Below are positions 36,834-47,400 of a stretch of DNA of 64,000 nt, in pieces. This DNA is from Candidatus Symbiopectobacterium sp. NZEC151 (GTDB lineage: Bacteria > Pseudomonadota > Gammaproteobacteria > Enterobacterales > Enterobacteriaceae). The stretch is from the NCBI RefSeq assembly GCF_025962655.1, contig NZ_JAGFPE010000001.1:1116001-1180000 (forward strand), given 5' to 3'. The notes beneath the pieces were generated by a model. That model was given only the letters and a program-made list of their open reading frames with translations. It did no database searches and was not told where the DNA came from. Made by a program: the position numbers and the translations under genes. Each line of letters opens with the position of its first letter. Within the stretch, counting starts at the first letter, position 1.

Positions 36834-37909
36834 TCGGCCTCCTGTCGGCACAGTTGCTGACACAGCGCCACCACCGGCGGCGCATCGGGTTCAATCAGCG
36901 CGGGGGGACCGAGCAGGGTTGAAATCTGGTGCCAACTGCGCGTGACGCTCAATGCCCAAGCGGATTGGCTCTGCGCCAGCGCCGGGTTCCCGATGCTGGC
37001 AATAAACGCATCCAGCGCCCGATTGATCGCCTGCGGCCATTGGGTATCGAACACGGCGCGAAAGGTGTCAGGCTCACTGCCCGGCAGGGTGCTGCTGCTC
37101 AGCGCCGCCAGACGTTCTGTGCCCGGCCCGTCCAACACCAGACGGTGCGTGGCATCACGGTGCGTGTGCAAGCGCGGCTGCCACAGGGCGGGACCGTGCG
37201 TATCCGCCAACGTCAGAACACCGCCTTCCGTCGCCAGCGACATGCGATGCAGCAGCAACGCATGGTTATCGGCATCCCCCGGATGAATTTGGTTTTGCAC
37301 GCGCAGGGTTACCGGTACACCGCCGATATCCCCCTGAAGCGTGGTGTAGGGGCCGGTCTGTGCAGGCTGTGACAACGTCAATCGACAAGGTTGCAAACGC
37401 CCCAGCGCCCGCGCCGCCATATCCAGCCAGGGATACAGCACTTGTGCGCCGCATACTCCCTCCAGATAAGCGATCGGCTGCTGCTGGCGCAGCAACGTCG
37501 CGGCCTGCAAGAAATGCATCACCGCGCGCACGTGGGGATAAAACGCATTGACGTCATAGCGCACGCGATGCTGATGCGCGGTACGAAAACAGTGCGCCAG
37601 CTCATCCGGGTGCAGTGGATGCTCCTGCAAAACATGGATCCCCCGGCGCAACAGTGCACACGCTACCTCCGCGCCGCTACCGCCGGACACCCCTGCGCGT
37701 ACCACCACGCAGGCCAGGGTTACCGTCTCCGGCAGCGCCTCTACCGCGTGATAATGCGCGATACCCATCTCACGCGCGCAGCGTGCGGAAGCGTCAGAAC
37801 CGCGCGACAGGATCCCAACCAGTTCAATGTCCGGGTGCAGCGCCAACGCGCGCAGATAAAATCGACCAAACGCGGTGCCGCACACCACGGCCTTCATTTT
37901 GGTGGTCAT
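36830..37909 (-). CDS. ybtU: Thiazolinyl imine reductase (YbtU/Irp3-like)
   Basis: This Gfo/Idh-like reductase has 359 residues. The N-terminal NADPH-binding strand is KAVVCGTAFGRFYLRAL, followed by SRGSDASA and the HVLQEHPLHPDEL segment. In yersiniabactin and pyochelin assembly, YbtU/PchG reduces one carrier-bound thiazoline to a thiazolidine. The start overlaps the stop of the second reductase (ATGA) and the end overlaps the thioesterase. Family assignment is good. Which of the four predicted rings it reduces is unknown. Confidence 0.87.
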   Translation of the reverse strand: MTTKMKAVVCGTAFGRFYLRALALHPDIELVGILSRGSDASARCAREMGIAHYHAVEALPETVTLACVVVRAGVSGGSGAEVACALLRRGIHVLQEHPLHPDELAHCFRTAHQHRVRYDVNAFYPHVRAVMHFLQAATLLRQQQPIAYLEGVCGAQVLYPWLDMAARALGRLQPCRLTLSQPAQTGPYTTLQGDIGGVPVTLRVQNQIHPGDADNHALLLHRMSLATEGGVLTLADTHGPALWQPRLHTHRDATHRLVLDGPGTERLAALSSSTLPGSEPDTFRAVFDTQWPQAINRALDAFIASIGNPALAQSQSAWALSVTRSWHQISTLLGPPALIEPDAPPVVALCQQLCRQEAE

Positions 37910-39030
37910 AATCTTCCCTCTTCGAGACGTTCATCGGGCAGGTATTGGCGAATCTGCGTGCCCGGATGCAGGCGGACAACGTCGTTAAAGGTTTGTGTCG
38001 CCATCAGGACGTCATCCGCAAAATGCACGCCAGGGGAAATGTCACCGCGTAATAACGCATTCACCGTGCTCACCGTGACGGCGGCGGTCAACGCCGCGCT
38101 GCTGTCGGTAGAGATCACCGCTCGGCGGCGCGGTTTGTTATGGGGGAGAAGATCGAACACCAGTCGGTAATAGGGCGAGTGCCCCAGCAGATCGAGCTCG
38201 CTGGCCTGCTCAACCTGCGCCACCGCCTGCGTCAGGCGTTCAGCATTGTTCACCCAACCGCGCAGACCGGTCAGCGTCTCACGCAAGAAGCTTCCGCTAA
38301 ACACGTTATACCAGCGCAACTCGCGCAACTGATGGCGTGTCGCCAGACGCTCTGCATCGCTGCTGAGAAACGGCAGCAGCGTCACTTCACCGGGAAAATG
38401 CGCCAAATCATCGCGCAATTCTGTCGGTAACCGGCGCAAATGCGGCTCCCCCTTAACCCAGAAGGCGCTCGATTCGCCATACCAGTAACTAGCGGCCGCT
38501 ACCGTGCCGTACTGATCGTTAACCGATAGCACCAGATCGCCCGCTGCCGCACCGCGCACGCTTTCACGCCCTCCGCTGTAAACGGTAATCGCATCATCAG
38601 GCAGCACGCCCAGCCAGTCAGGAATCAAATTGGCTAACCCCGGCAACATGCCTGCCGAGAGTACTGCGGTCCAGTCCCGTGCGCTGGTCGGTGTTTGTTG
38701 CAGCAAATGCCATACCGGGGCATCGCCGGACACATCAATATAATGAGCACCGGCCCGAGCGGCACTGCGCGCAACCCGATCCAGCACCAGATAAGATGGC
38801 CCCGCACAGTTCACCACCAGTGCGCATCCCTGACTAAACGCATCCAGCGCCTCTTGCTGATAGAGATCGACCACCTGAGCGTGCGCGTTGACCTGCTGCG
38901 CCAGCGCGTGCAAGGCCTCAGGCTGTCTGGCACCGAGGCGCAATGTGTATCCCGCCGCGCCCAGCCAACAGGTAACTTCTCGTCCGATACTGCCCGTCGC
39001 CCCCAGAATCGCGATGCAATACCGCTTCAC
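37906..39030 (-). CDS. Saccharopine-dehydrogenase-like NAD(P)-dependent oxidoreductase, GTG start
   Basis: The protein has about 374 residues. It starts with a clear Rossmann glycine-rich loop (AILGATGSIGREV), followed by VVNCAGPSYLV and YIDVSGDAPV, as in the saccharopine dehydrogenase/homospermidine-type Rossmann group. The GTG at 39030 is the likely start: it is preceded by GGAGGAG, overlaps the stop of the second NRPS, and puts the glycine loop at the N-terminus. A longer reading from 39102 lies in the thioesterase domain of that NRPS. It is additional to the YbtU-like reductase, so the pathway has two candidate ring or thioester reductases. The substrate is inferred only from context. Confidence 0.82.
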   Translation of the reverse strand: MKRYCIAILGATGSIGREVTCWLGAAGYTLRLGARQPEALHALAQQVNAHAQVVDLYQQEALDAFSQGCALVVNCAGPSYLVLDRVARSAARAGAHYIDVSGDAPVWHLLQQTPTSARDWTAVLSAGMLPGLANLIPDWLGVLPDDAITVYSGGRESVRGAAAGDLVLSVNDQYGTVAAASYWYGESSAFWVKGEPHLRRLPTELRDDLAHFPGEVTLLPFLSSDAERLATRHQLRELRWYNVFSGSFLRETLTGLRGWVNNAERLTQAVAQVEQASELDLLGHSPYYRLVFDLLPHNKPRRRAVISTDSSAALTAAVTVSTVNALLRGDISPGVHFADDVLMATQTFNDVVRLHPGTQIRQYLPDERLEEGRL

Positions 39031-42000
39031 AGCGCCTCCTCCGGGCGAGTGTGCCGTGCGATGCAGTTCGCCAGTGACGCCGCATGTGGCTGCGCCATAC
39101 AACTAAAATGGTCGCCCGGCGTGTCCACCACGGTCAGATCGCCAAGGCTCAGACGCTGCCAATAGTCGGTGACATCCTGCGGCGTACCGGGCAACAACGG
39201 ATCGCTTGCGCTGTTGCGTATCAACAGGGTTTTTCCGGTCCAGGGCGCAGGCTGGTGTTCACCCACGGCGGCCATGCAATGGTGGAACAGCGCGTGGCGC
39301 TCGGCAAAGGCTTGCACTTCACCTTCGGGAGCAAAGTAGGCCCCCTGCTCAGCACCGTCGGTCTGCAAGGCGCGCAGCCGCTCATTCAGCGGTTTTATTG
39401 CCCATTGGCTCAGCGCGTCGCCAACGGGCTGATAGGCGTCGGGTAAACGGTCAAATGCACCGGCGGGAATGTGGGAAGGCGTTTCGCGCAGCACGTGATG
39501 AACCGCCTCAGCCAGCGCTGATTCCGACGGCAAACGCAACGCTTCCAGGCAGGCTCCGTGTGAACGGGCAAACACGTACTCGACCAGACGCACATCCTCC
39601 ACGCGCGGAGGCTGCCAGGCACTGATCACCACCAATTGTTGCACACAGACGCCGCGCTCGCTGAGTTGGCGAGCCATTTCTGCTGCCAGTAATCCCCCCA
39701 GACAGTAGCCGATTAACGTGAAGCGCTCGCCACGCTCGCACAACGCATCGGCATACTGTCCCGCCAGCCTCACCAACGCTTGCGGCGGTGGTAGCGCCAT
39801 AAACGCCGCCGGTGAAGGCAGTTCAATTCCGATGCCGCAGGAATAGGCGGATTTATCCAATTCCGGCAGCACGTGACGGTAGGGCTGCATATCGCCACTT
39901 CCCGCATGCAACAGCACACAGGGGTGCGATGACACGCCCGCCGTTTCCCATAAGGTCACCAGCGGAACCGGCGTGGATGACGCCGCCGTTTGGTTTTTTT
40001 CCACTTGACGCAGTCGCGCAGACAGGGCTTTTAACGTCGGATCTTGCAGTAAATGACGCAGTAAACTGCCCCAGGTCAGGGCGCTGGCTGCGGCGACACG
40101 CTCGCGCAGTCGGCCAATCATGCGCGACAGCAACAGAGAATCGCCGCCACAGGCATAAAAATCCGCGTCCCGCGTAACAATCTCGGTATCCAGCACCTCG
40201 CTCCAGATAGCGGCAATGTCGTGTTCCAGCGCGTCACACAGCGCATCGCCTTGCACCTGTGACGCTGCGGTTGACGCGTGGTTCAACAGCGTTTGCGCCA
40301 ACGCTGGCCTATCGATTTTGCCACTCGCGTTGCGCGGCAAGGCATCCCAAACATGCAGTTGGGTCGGGATCATGTGCGCCGGTAAACGCGTTTGCAGGTA
40401 CACCCGCAGGCGCGCATCGCACACACTGGCGCGATCGGTTTTGAACTGAGCAATAAAAACGCCCTGTCCCGACGTTGCCAATGCGCTGTGCGCGGCAGGT
40501 GCGCAGTCAAGCAACGTCGCGCCGGCCTGCTGCAATAAATCGAGCCACTGTTCACGGGTAAAGAAGGTCTGGTCGGTCTCGGCGCGCAGGTCGGTGAACC
40601 CGGTCAGCTCGGGGAAAAACTCCATCGACACCAACAGCGGGTAGTTATGACGCCGCACCGGCTCAATGAACACCAGAATGCCGCCCGGTGTCAGCAGTTG
40701 CGCCAAACCGGCCAGCACCTCGCCCGCATGCCGCGCATTGTGCAGCACGTTGGCGCACAGGATGACATCCATGCTATTGGCCTGCATCCCCTGCGACGCG
40801 GCGGGCAGGTTCATATCGAACAGGCCGTAGTGCATACCGTGGTAGTTAGCGAAGCGTTTACGCGCCTCTGTCAGGAAGAACGTCGACAAATCGGTAAACC
40901 AGTATTCGGTACCATAGGCCGCCAGTGCCGGCACCAACTCGCTGGCGGTGCCCGCCACCCCCGCCCCCACTTCCAACAGGCGCAATGGGCGATCGCACTG
41001 CTTGGCAAATTCGGTAATGGCCGCAATGGCGATGGCATTCATACTGCGGCTTGCCACGTTATCACGGTAAGCGGCCTGCGCCGTCGACAGTTCGCCTTGT
41101 GGAAACAGCAGCCCGCGTACATCGCGCTCACCGCGCAACAGCCCAGCGAGATCCTCACTGCACGCCCGGATGTAATCCAACGTCAGACTGCCATAGCGGG
41201 TACGCTGTTCAAGGCGATCAACCTGTTGCCAGGCATCGTCAAGCGCGGCGTTATCGCTCGGCATCAGGTCACGGTAATGGCCTTGCGCATCGCGCATTAA
41301 CGCCCGCCCCCCCACCAAGGCATCCAGCCAACGGCGCAGCAAGCGTCGATGCGTCTGCGCCACGTGCGTTGCCTGATAGATCTCATCCAGCGAATGGTGA
41401 ACCTGCTCCGTGCCGAATAGCCCATCGGCACGCAATCGGGCTGCCATCGCGAGCATCGCCACCCGGTCCGCCGCCGCCATCAGCGCGGTGAACGCCGGGG
41501 CATCCATACCCCGTTCGAGCTGTTGCGCACAGTCGCGGGCGGCGTCTGTCACCGAAATGGCGGCGGACTGCTGTCCGGCAGCCGTTTCTACCACGCCGTG
41601 CAGGGTGCCGTCCGCTGTCAACAGCGCTACGCCATCCGCAACCGCCGGATGTTGGCGCAGCGTCGCGGTGATCTCACCCAGTTCCACCCGGTGACCGTGG
41701 ATTTTCACCTGCTGGTCATAACGGCCCAGAAATTCGATGCGGCCATCGGGCCAATAACGTCCTCGATCGCCGGTAAGGTAGCGGCGTTCACCATTGCGAG
41801 CGGTAACAAAACGCTGCGCAGTTTTTTCGGCATCCTGCCAGTAGCCGTCAGCCAGACTGGCTCCGGCGATGGCAATCTCTCCCGCCACCCAATCGGGACG
41901 GTCATTCATGGCATCGTCCACAACGTACAGGCGCTGATTGGCGAGCGGCGCACCATAAGGGGCATGAACCCAGTGCGCCTCCAGCCCATTGACCGGGCAG

Positions 42001-44441
42001 CACACGGACCAAATGCCCGCTTCTGTGGCCCCACCCAGCGCGAACAGCTCGGCAGATGCCTGCAATGCCGATAGCGATTCATGCAGGCCACGCGGTACCC
42101 AATCCCCGGAGACCAGCGCCACGCGCAGCGGTGCCAACGGTTGCTGGAAATCGCACAGCATCTGCAACTGCGACGGCACGCTGTTCCACAAGGTGATGTC
42201 ATGACGCTGGATCTGCGCCGCCCAGTGGGCCGGATCGCCCTGCTGTGCGACGTGGGGATAGACCAGACGCCCTCCGGCGGCCAGCACCCCGAACAGGTCG
42301 TAAACTGCGAGATCGAAGGAGAGATTAGCCAGCGCCAGCATCGCGTCCTGCGCGCCCACGGCAAAGCGGTGGTTGATGTCGGCCAGCGTATTCCAGGCAG
42401 CCCGATGAGACATCACCACCCCTTTCGGCGTGCCGGTAGAACCCGAGGTATAAATCAGGTACGCGGGCTGCTCCGGTGCCACCGCCACCGGCGTGAAGGG
42501 GTGTGCAGGTTGTTCACCCCGCCAGTCAAGCGCGTTGATCCCTGCGGGAAGCGAGGTGAGATCGTCAGCAATGGCCCACGCAATATCAGCATCCTGCAAC
42601 ATCAGGTCACGGCGTGCTGTCGGTTGCTTCAAGTAAAACGGCACATAGCATCCCCCGCACAGCAGCGTCGCCAACGCGGCCAACGCCTGTCCCCGCCCTT
42701 TGTCACAGAAAATGGCAACCCGTTGCGCAGGCTGATGCCCCGCCTGCTGCAACCGTGCGGCCAGTCCGGTGGCCTGCGTCAGCAGTTGCTGGTAGCTCAG
42801 TGTGCCATGCTCATCAATCAGTGCGGTTGCCTCGGGACGCCGTTCAGCCTGATCCACCATCCCCTGATGCAGCAACTGGGCCGGATAGGCCCGACAAGAC
42901 GCATTGGCACGCTGGCGCGCGTGACAGAACGCGGCGGGCAATGACACCGGGCGAACCTGTTGCATACAGCCTTCACCCTCTTCAATCAATCGATTGATCA
43001 CGCTGCAATACAAATCGAACGCCTGTTCAATCAGGGCGGGAGGAAACAGCGCTTCACGCGAATCCCATGCCAGCAGGATCCCTTCGGGTTGCTCCACCAC
43101 CTGGCAATCGATGAGCACCTGCGGTGTCTGCGTCATGCCTTGCACAATGTGATAGAGGGCCTTATTCCCATCGTTTTTTCCGCGTTGCCCCAACGTGCTG
43201 GTAAACACCACGGGCATTAACTGGGCCTCCCCGCGGCGGCGAGAACGTTCTCTGAGCAGTTCCAACCCGGAGTAGCTGGCGTGATCCATCGCGTCACACA
43301 GGCGCTGTCTGAGCGCACGTAGCTGCTCGCCAAACGGGGCCGTACCTTGTAAATCAACCTCGAGCAGCACGGTGTCGGTAAAATCGCCCAGCACGCGCTG
43401 GATATCGGGATGCCGTTGATCGCGACGAAACACGGGCAAATTCAGCGTGAAATGACGCTGTTGACTGTAGAGCGCCAGCACTTGCGCAAACGCCCCGAGC
43501 AACAGCACGCTCAACGTCACCTGATGTTCGCCAGCCAGTGAGCCGAGTTGCCTGACCTGGCTCGCCGACAGCAGCCGCTGACGGCGCAGAAACGGCGCAT
43601 CGGCCGTGGCTTCTGCCAGCGGCAGTTGCGGTGCATCCGGCAGCGCATCAAGGCGCGCCAGCCAATAGTGACGATCGTCTCGATAGCGCTTACCTTCACG
43701 TGCGGCACGCCGTGCAATCACGCAGTCACGAAAGGTAATGTCAGGTACGGGAGGAAGCTGTTCAGGGTTGAACAACAGCAGCGCAAGTTCATCGACCAAC
43801 AGATAGAGGCTGGCCGCATCCAGCGCGATCAGTTCAACGGCCAGCAGCAACTGTGTCTCACGGGCCAACCGGACCGCATGCGCCGCGAACAGCGGCCAGG
43901 TGGCGTAGTCGGACGGGGCCGATAACAGGGTATCGCGTAGCCTGTCCACGGCGCGCTGCGCCGGTTCAGCGCCACGCTGGCGCAGATCGCTGGTGGGCAG
44001 CGCAAAATCAGGTACCGTCGACAAGACACGCTGAAAGCCTTCCTCTTTCACCACCACCCGTAGCATGTCATGGCGCGCAATCAGTTGCTGCAATGCCTGC
44101 TCCAGCCGCGCCGGCTCCAGCGCCGCCGGGAAACTCACTGCGAGAAAACCGCGACACGACAGACCGCCGTAAGCAAAAGCGCTGTGACGCCCCATCAGCC
44201 ACGCCTGCTGGGTTTCCGTCAGCGGGAATGGTGTAAAGCGGCCTTGACGATCGCAGAGCATCGCCTCGCTCTCATTCCGGCTTGCCAGGTAGGCCAACAG
44301 CGCAGGCTTGTGTTCGCGCAGCGCCCCTTTCACCGTTTCACTCAAGGTTCCGGCAGGCGCACGAAAGTGCAGATTATTCTCTTCACACCACAGCTCAATG
44401 CCCTGTAGCTCCAGCGTGGCAACAAAATCGGCGATATTCAT
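39027..44441 (-). CDS. Non-ribosomal peptide synthetase: TubC docking-Cy-A(MT)-T-TE
   Basis: The protein has 1,804 residues. Residues 1-52 form a TubC-type docking domain (ELQGIELWCEENNLHFRAP). A heterocyclisation domain follows whose DxxxxD motif reads ELIALD (Glu203 to Asp208), so the first Asp is replaced. The A domain has code residues D-L-Y-N-L-S-L-I, the canonical Cys code. A methyltransferase-like insert (EVGAGVAGT near 1154) sits between A8 and A10, as in PchF and HMWP2. It may N-methylate, or act as an epimerase-like MT relic. The carrier has CGGDSLLL with phosphopantetheine Ser1435. The terminal thioesterase has GYCLGG with Cys1580 as putative nucleophile. It ends the assembly line and would release the acid. 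Start ATG overlaps the first NRPS stop, with GGAGGG upstream. Confidence 0.93.
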   Translation of the reverse strand: MNIADFVATLELQGIELWCEENNLHFRAPAGTLSETVKGALREHKPALLAYLASRNESEAMLCDRQGRFTPFPLTETQQAWLMGRHSAFAYGGLSCRGFLAVSFPAALEPARLEQALQQLIARHDMLRVVVKEEGFQRVLSTVPDFALPTSDLRQRGAEPAQRAVDRLRDTLLSAPSDYATWPLFAAHAVRLARETQLLLAVELIALDAASLYLLVDELALLLFNPEQLPPVPDITFRDCVIARRAAREGKRYRDDRHYWLARLDALPDAPQLPLAEATADAPFLRRQRLLSASQVRQLGSLAGEHQVTLSVLLLGAFAQVLALYSQQRHFTLNLPVFRRDQRHPDIQRVLGDFTDTVLLEVDLQGTAPFGEQLRALRQRLCDAMDHASYSGLELLRERSRRRGEAQLMPVVFTSTLGQRGKNDGNKALYHIVQGMTQTPQVLIDCQVVEQPEGILLAWDSREALFPPALIEQAFDLYCSVINRLIEEGEGCMQQVRPVSLPAAFCHARQRANASCRAYPAQLLHQGMVDQAERRPEATALIDEHGTLSYQQLLTQATGLAARLQQAGHQPAQRVAIFCDKGRGQALAALATLLCGGCYVPFYLKQPTARRDLMLQDADIAWAIADDLTSLPAGINALDWRGEQPAHPFTPVAVAPEQPAYLIYTSGSTGTPKGVVMSHRAAWNTLADINHRFAVGAQDAMLALANLSFDLAVYDLFGVLAAGGRLVYPHVAQQGDPAHWAAQIQRHDITLWNSVPSQLQMLCDFQQPLAPLRVALVSGDWVPRGLHESLSALQASAELFALGGATEAGIWSVCCPVNGLEAHWVHAPYGAPLANQRLYVVDDAMNDRPDWVAGEIAIAGASLADGYWQDAEKTAQRFVTARNGERRYLTGDRGRYWPDGRIEFLGRYDQQVKIHGHRVELGEITATLRQHPAVADGVALLTADGTLHGVVETAAGQQSAAISVTDAARDCAQQLERGMDAPAFTALMAAADRVAMLAMAARLRADGLFGTEQVHHSLDEIYQATHVAQTHRRLLRRWLDALVGGRALMRDAQGHYRDLMPSDNAALDDAWQQVDRLEQRTRYGSLTLDYIRACSEDLAGLLRGERDVRGLLFPQGELSTAQAAYRDNVASRSMNAIAIAAITEFAKQCDRPLRLLEVGAGVAGTASELVPALAAYGTEYWFTDLSTFFLTEARKRFANYHGMHYGLFDMNLPAASQGMQANSMDVILCANVLHNARHAGEVLAGLAQLLTPGGILVFIEPVRRHNYPLLVSMEFFPELTGFTDLRAETDQTFFTREQWLDLLQQAGATLLDCAPAAHSALATSGQGVFIAQFKTDRASVCDARLRVYLQTRLPAHMIPTQLHVWDALPRNASGKIDRPALAQTLLNHASTAASQVQGDALCDALEHDIAAIWSEVLDTEIVTRDADFYACGGDSLLLSRMIGRLRERVAAASALTWGSLLRHLLQDPTLKALSARLRQVEKNQTAASSTPVPLVTLWETAGVSSHPCVLLHAGSGDMQPYRHVLPELDKSAYSCGIGIELPSPAAFMALPPPQALVRLAGQYADALCERGERFTLIGYCLGGLLAAEMARQLSERGVCVQQLVVISAWQPPRVEDVRLVEYVFARSHGACLEALRLPSESALAEAVHHVLRETPSHIPAGAFDRLPDAYQPVGDALSQWAIKPLNERLRALQTDGAEQGAYFAPEGEVQAFAERHALFHHCMAAVGEHQPAPWTGKTLLIRNSASDPLLPGTPQDVTDYWQRLSLGDLTVVDTPGDHFSCMAQPHAASLANCIARHTRPEEAL

Positions 44442-47400
44442 AGCGATCCCTCCTCCATTCGAGCGCGGTCGGCTAAATGCCTTTCAATGCAGGCACACAG
44501 ACCAGATAAAGTTGCGTCAGAGAAAAACTCCTTTATGGTCAAGTTGATAGAAAATCTTTCACACACCTGAGCCACCAGTTTTGTTCCCAGCAGCGAGTTA
44601 CCGCCCGCACGGAAGAAGGAATCAGTGCCCGATGGCGGTGGCCCTTCCACCAGTTGTTGCCACAACGCAGCGACCACATGCTGCAACTCACTGATTTTTT
44701 CAGGAAGAGGAGACGTTGAGTGCGGCGGGGACAGCGCTAACTGACGCCTGTCGATTTTTCCGCTGGGGGTCAGCGGCCAGGTGGTCACCGGGGATATTGC
44801 CCCCGGAATCGCATAGCCCGGCAAAGTGATACGCAGTTCGTGATGCAGTGCGCTCAAGAGCGCGTTGATCTCTTCTTCAGCGGCATCCATCTGGACAAAA
44901 GCGTGCAACCCTGCCGTAGCGCCATCGCCTTGCACCACCGCAACGGCGTGACGTACCTGTGGATGACGCAGCAAAGTGGCTTCTATTTCACCCAATTCAA
45001 TTCTGTGACCCTGTAACTTAACCTGACTGTCGATACGCCCCAAAAATTCCAGCACCCCGTCTGGTCGATAGCGTCCGCGATCGCCAGTACGATACCAGCG
45101 CCACGGGTAATCGCCGTTGAAGTGCAGCGCCGTCAAGCGCGCATCAGCACAATAGCCGCGCGCCACCCCCAACCCGCCAATCCACAGCTCACCGGGCACC
45201 CAGTCGGGCGTGTCATTGCCCAAGGCATCCACCACGCGGAAACGTTGATTCCTCAATGGGAAACCGTAGGGAACCGTGTGACACCCTTCCGGTATCGGTG
45301 ACGACATTGGCCATATCGTGGACCAGATAGCGGCTTCTGTGGCCCCGCCCAACGCAAATGCCTGTGCCGACGGCGCGAGCGTGCGCAGCCGTTCACCGCT
45401 GTCAGGCTCCACCCAATCCCCCGACAGCAATGCAATACGCAGATCGGGCAGCGTCACCTGCCGCGTACAGGCCAAGGTGTGCAGCATATCGAACAGAGCA
45501 GGCACACTGTTCCACACGCTGACACCGTGGGTAGACATCAGTGTTAACCATCGGTCCGCATCATGATGGGGCGAGTCCTCCACCAACACCAATAATCCCC
45601 CCACGCTCAACGCGGCGAAGATATCAAACACCGACAGGTCGAAATCCAGCGCGGAAACCGCCAGAAAGACATCCTGCGCCGAGATATCAAGTTGCTGACA
45701 CACCGCTTCCAGCGTATTGAGCACGTTACGGTGTTCAATCATCACACCTTTGGGTTCCCCGGTGGAACCGGAGGTAAAGAGCACATAGGCGAGCGCATCG
45801 TCCGGCGGAATGATCGGTGCGGTTAACGGCGCGTTGTCGCGCAATGAGGCCAGCGAAAAGGTTGGTAAGGCGAACGAGAGATCGCTGTCGCAGATAACGG
45901 CTTTTGCGCGCCCCTTACGACACAGCAGTGCGTGACGCGCGGCGGGATGCGCCTGATTGAGGGGCAGATAGGCCGCCCCGGCCGCAAGGATGCCGAGCAG
46001 CGCCACCATGCGATCGCCACCTGACGGCAGGCACAGTGCGACACAATCACCCGCATGAATGCCGCGGTGCAGCAGCCCGGCCGCTACCGTCAGCGCCTGT
46101 TCACGCAGCGCGCCGTAGCTCAGGTAGCCGTTCACACTATCCCACAGCGCTGGGCGCTCAGGCCACTGCTGCGCCTGACTAAAAAAGGCGTCATGCAGTG
46201 CCCGGTGGCTTGGCATCGGACCACCGGTGGTGTTGGTCTGGAGTCGCATCTGACGCTGGGCAACGGGCAAATCCCGAATCGGCGGCGCAAGCCAGTCGCT
46301 GCCTGCCAACGCGCGCAGCGTGTGACAATACCTGGTAAACATCTGCTCAACCATGTCGGGCAAAAACAGTTCTTCCAGGTAATCCCAACTGAGCAACACC
46401 CCATCGGCTAAATCAATCGCCTGATGATCAAGCCACACCTGCGGCGTTTGCGAGCTGGTGTAGCTCGGCCAGGGCACCGCCTTAGCCAGTGCATCCGCCA
46501 CCCCCAGCATACTGGTGAACACCACGGGTGCGGCCTGCATCTCATTGCCTGCCCGCTGCGCCAGCGCGCGCTGTACCGAAATGGCGGACACTGAGGCATG
46601 GCCAAGGTCGCGCCACACTTGTTCCTGCAAGCGCTGGGCGTGCCTTAGCCAGCTATCTGCGTTATCGGCGTGATACTCCGCCAGCGTCAGCGAGGTAAAA
46701 TCCCCCACCACGCGGTTGATGTCGGGATGAAGCGGCTGGCGATCGAACTGCGTCAAGGTGATCACCAACGCTTTTTGCCCACTCCACCGACTCAGCGTTT
46801 CCGCAAAGCAGGTCAGGAGCAGCACCGAAGGAGTAATTTGCGCCTGACGCGCGCGATCGCTGAGCTGTCGCCACAGAGCAGGTTCGAGCCGCGCTTCCAA
46901 CCGACGAAATCGCGGTGTGATGATGGAGGCAGGCACCATGCGTGTCGGCAATGCGGGCGCAGGCGGCAGCGCATCAAACCGCTGTTGCCAGTAGACGATA
47001 TCCTCTTGCGCCTGCCCCTGCTGCGCACGCCAGCACTGATAATCACGGAATTGTATCGTCAGCGCAGGGAGTTCGGTCTCCGGATTTTGGTAGCATTCAA
47101 ACCATTCACTAAATAGCGTCAACATGCTTAAACCATCGACAATCAAATTGTCGAACAGCACGGCAAGTCGCGATTTCCCTGCACCATAGTCAATCAGCGT
47201 GATGTCATAGAGCCTGCCACTACCGGCAGCCAGAATCTGATGTGCCATTCGGTTTCTCAGCAGCGCCAACTGTGCTGACGCATCCGTCAAATGGCGTAAG
47301 TCGTGGTAACGGAAGTAAAAATAGGGAACCTCTTCCATGATGTGCTGTTGACCATCCTCTCCGATGACGCAGCGCAGCATATCGTGCCGAATGACCAACT

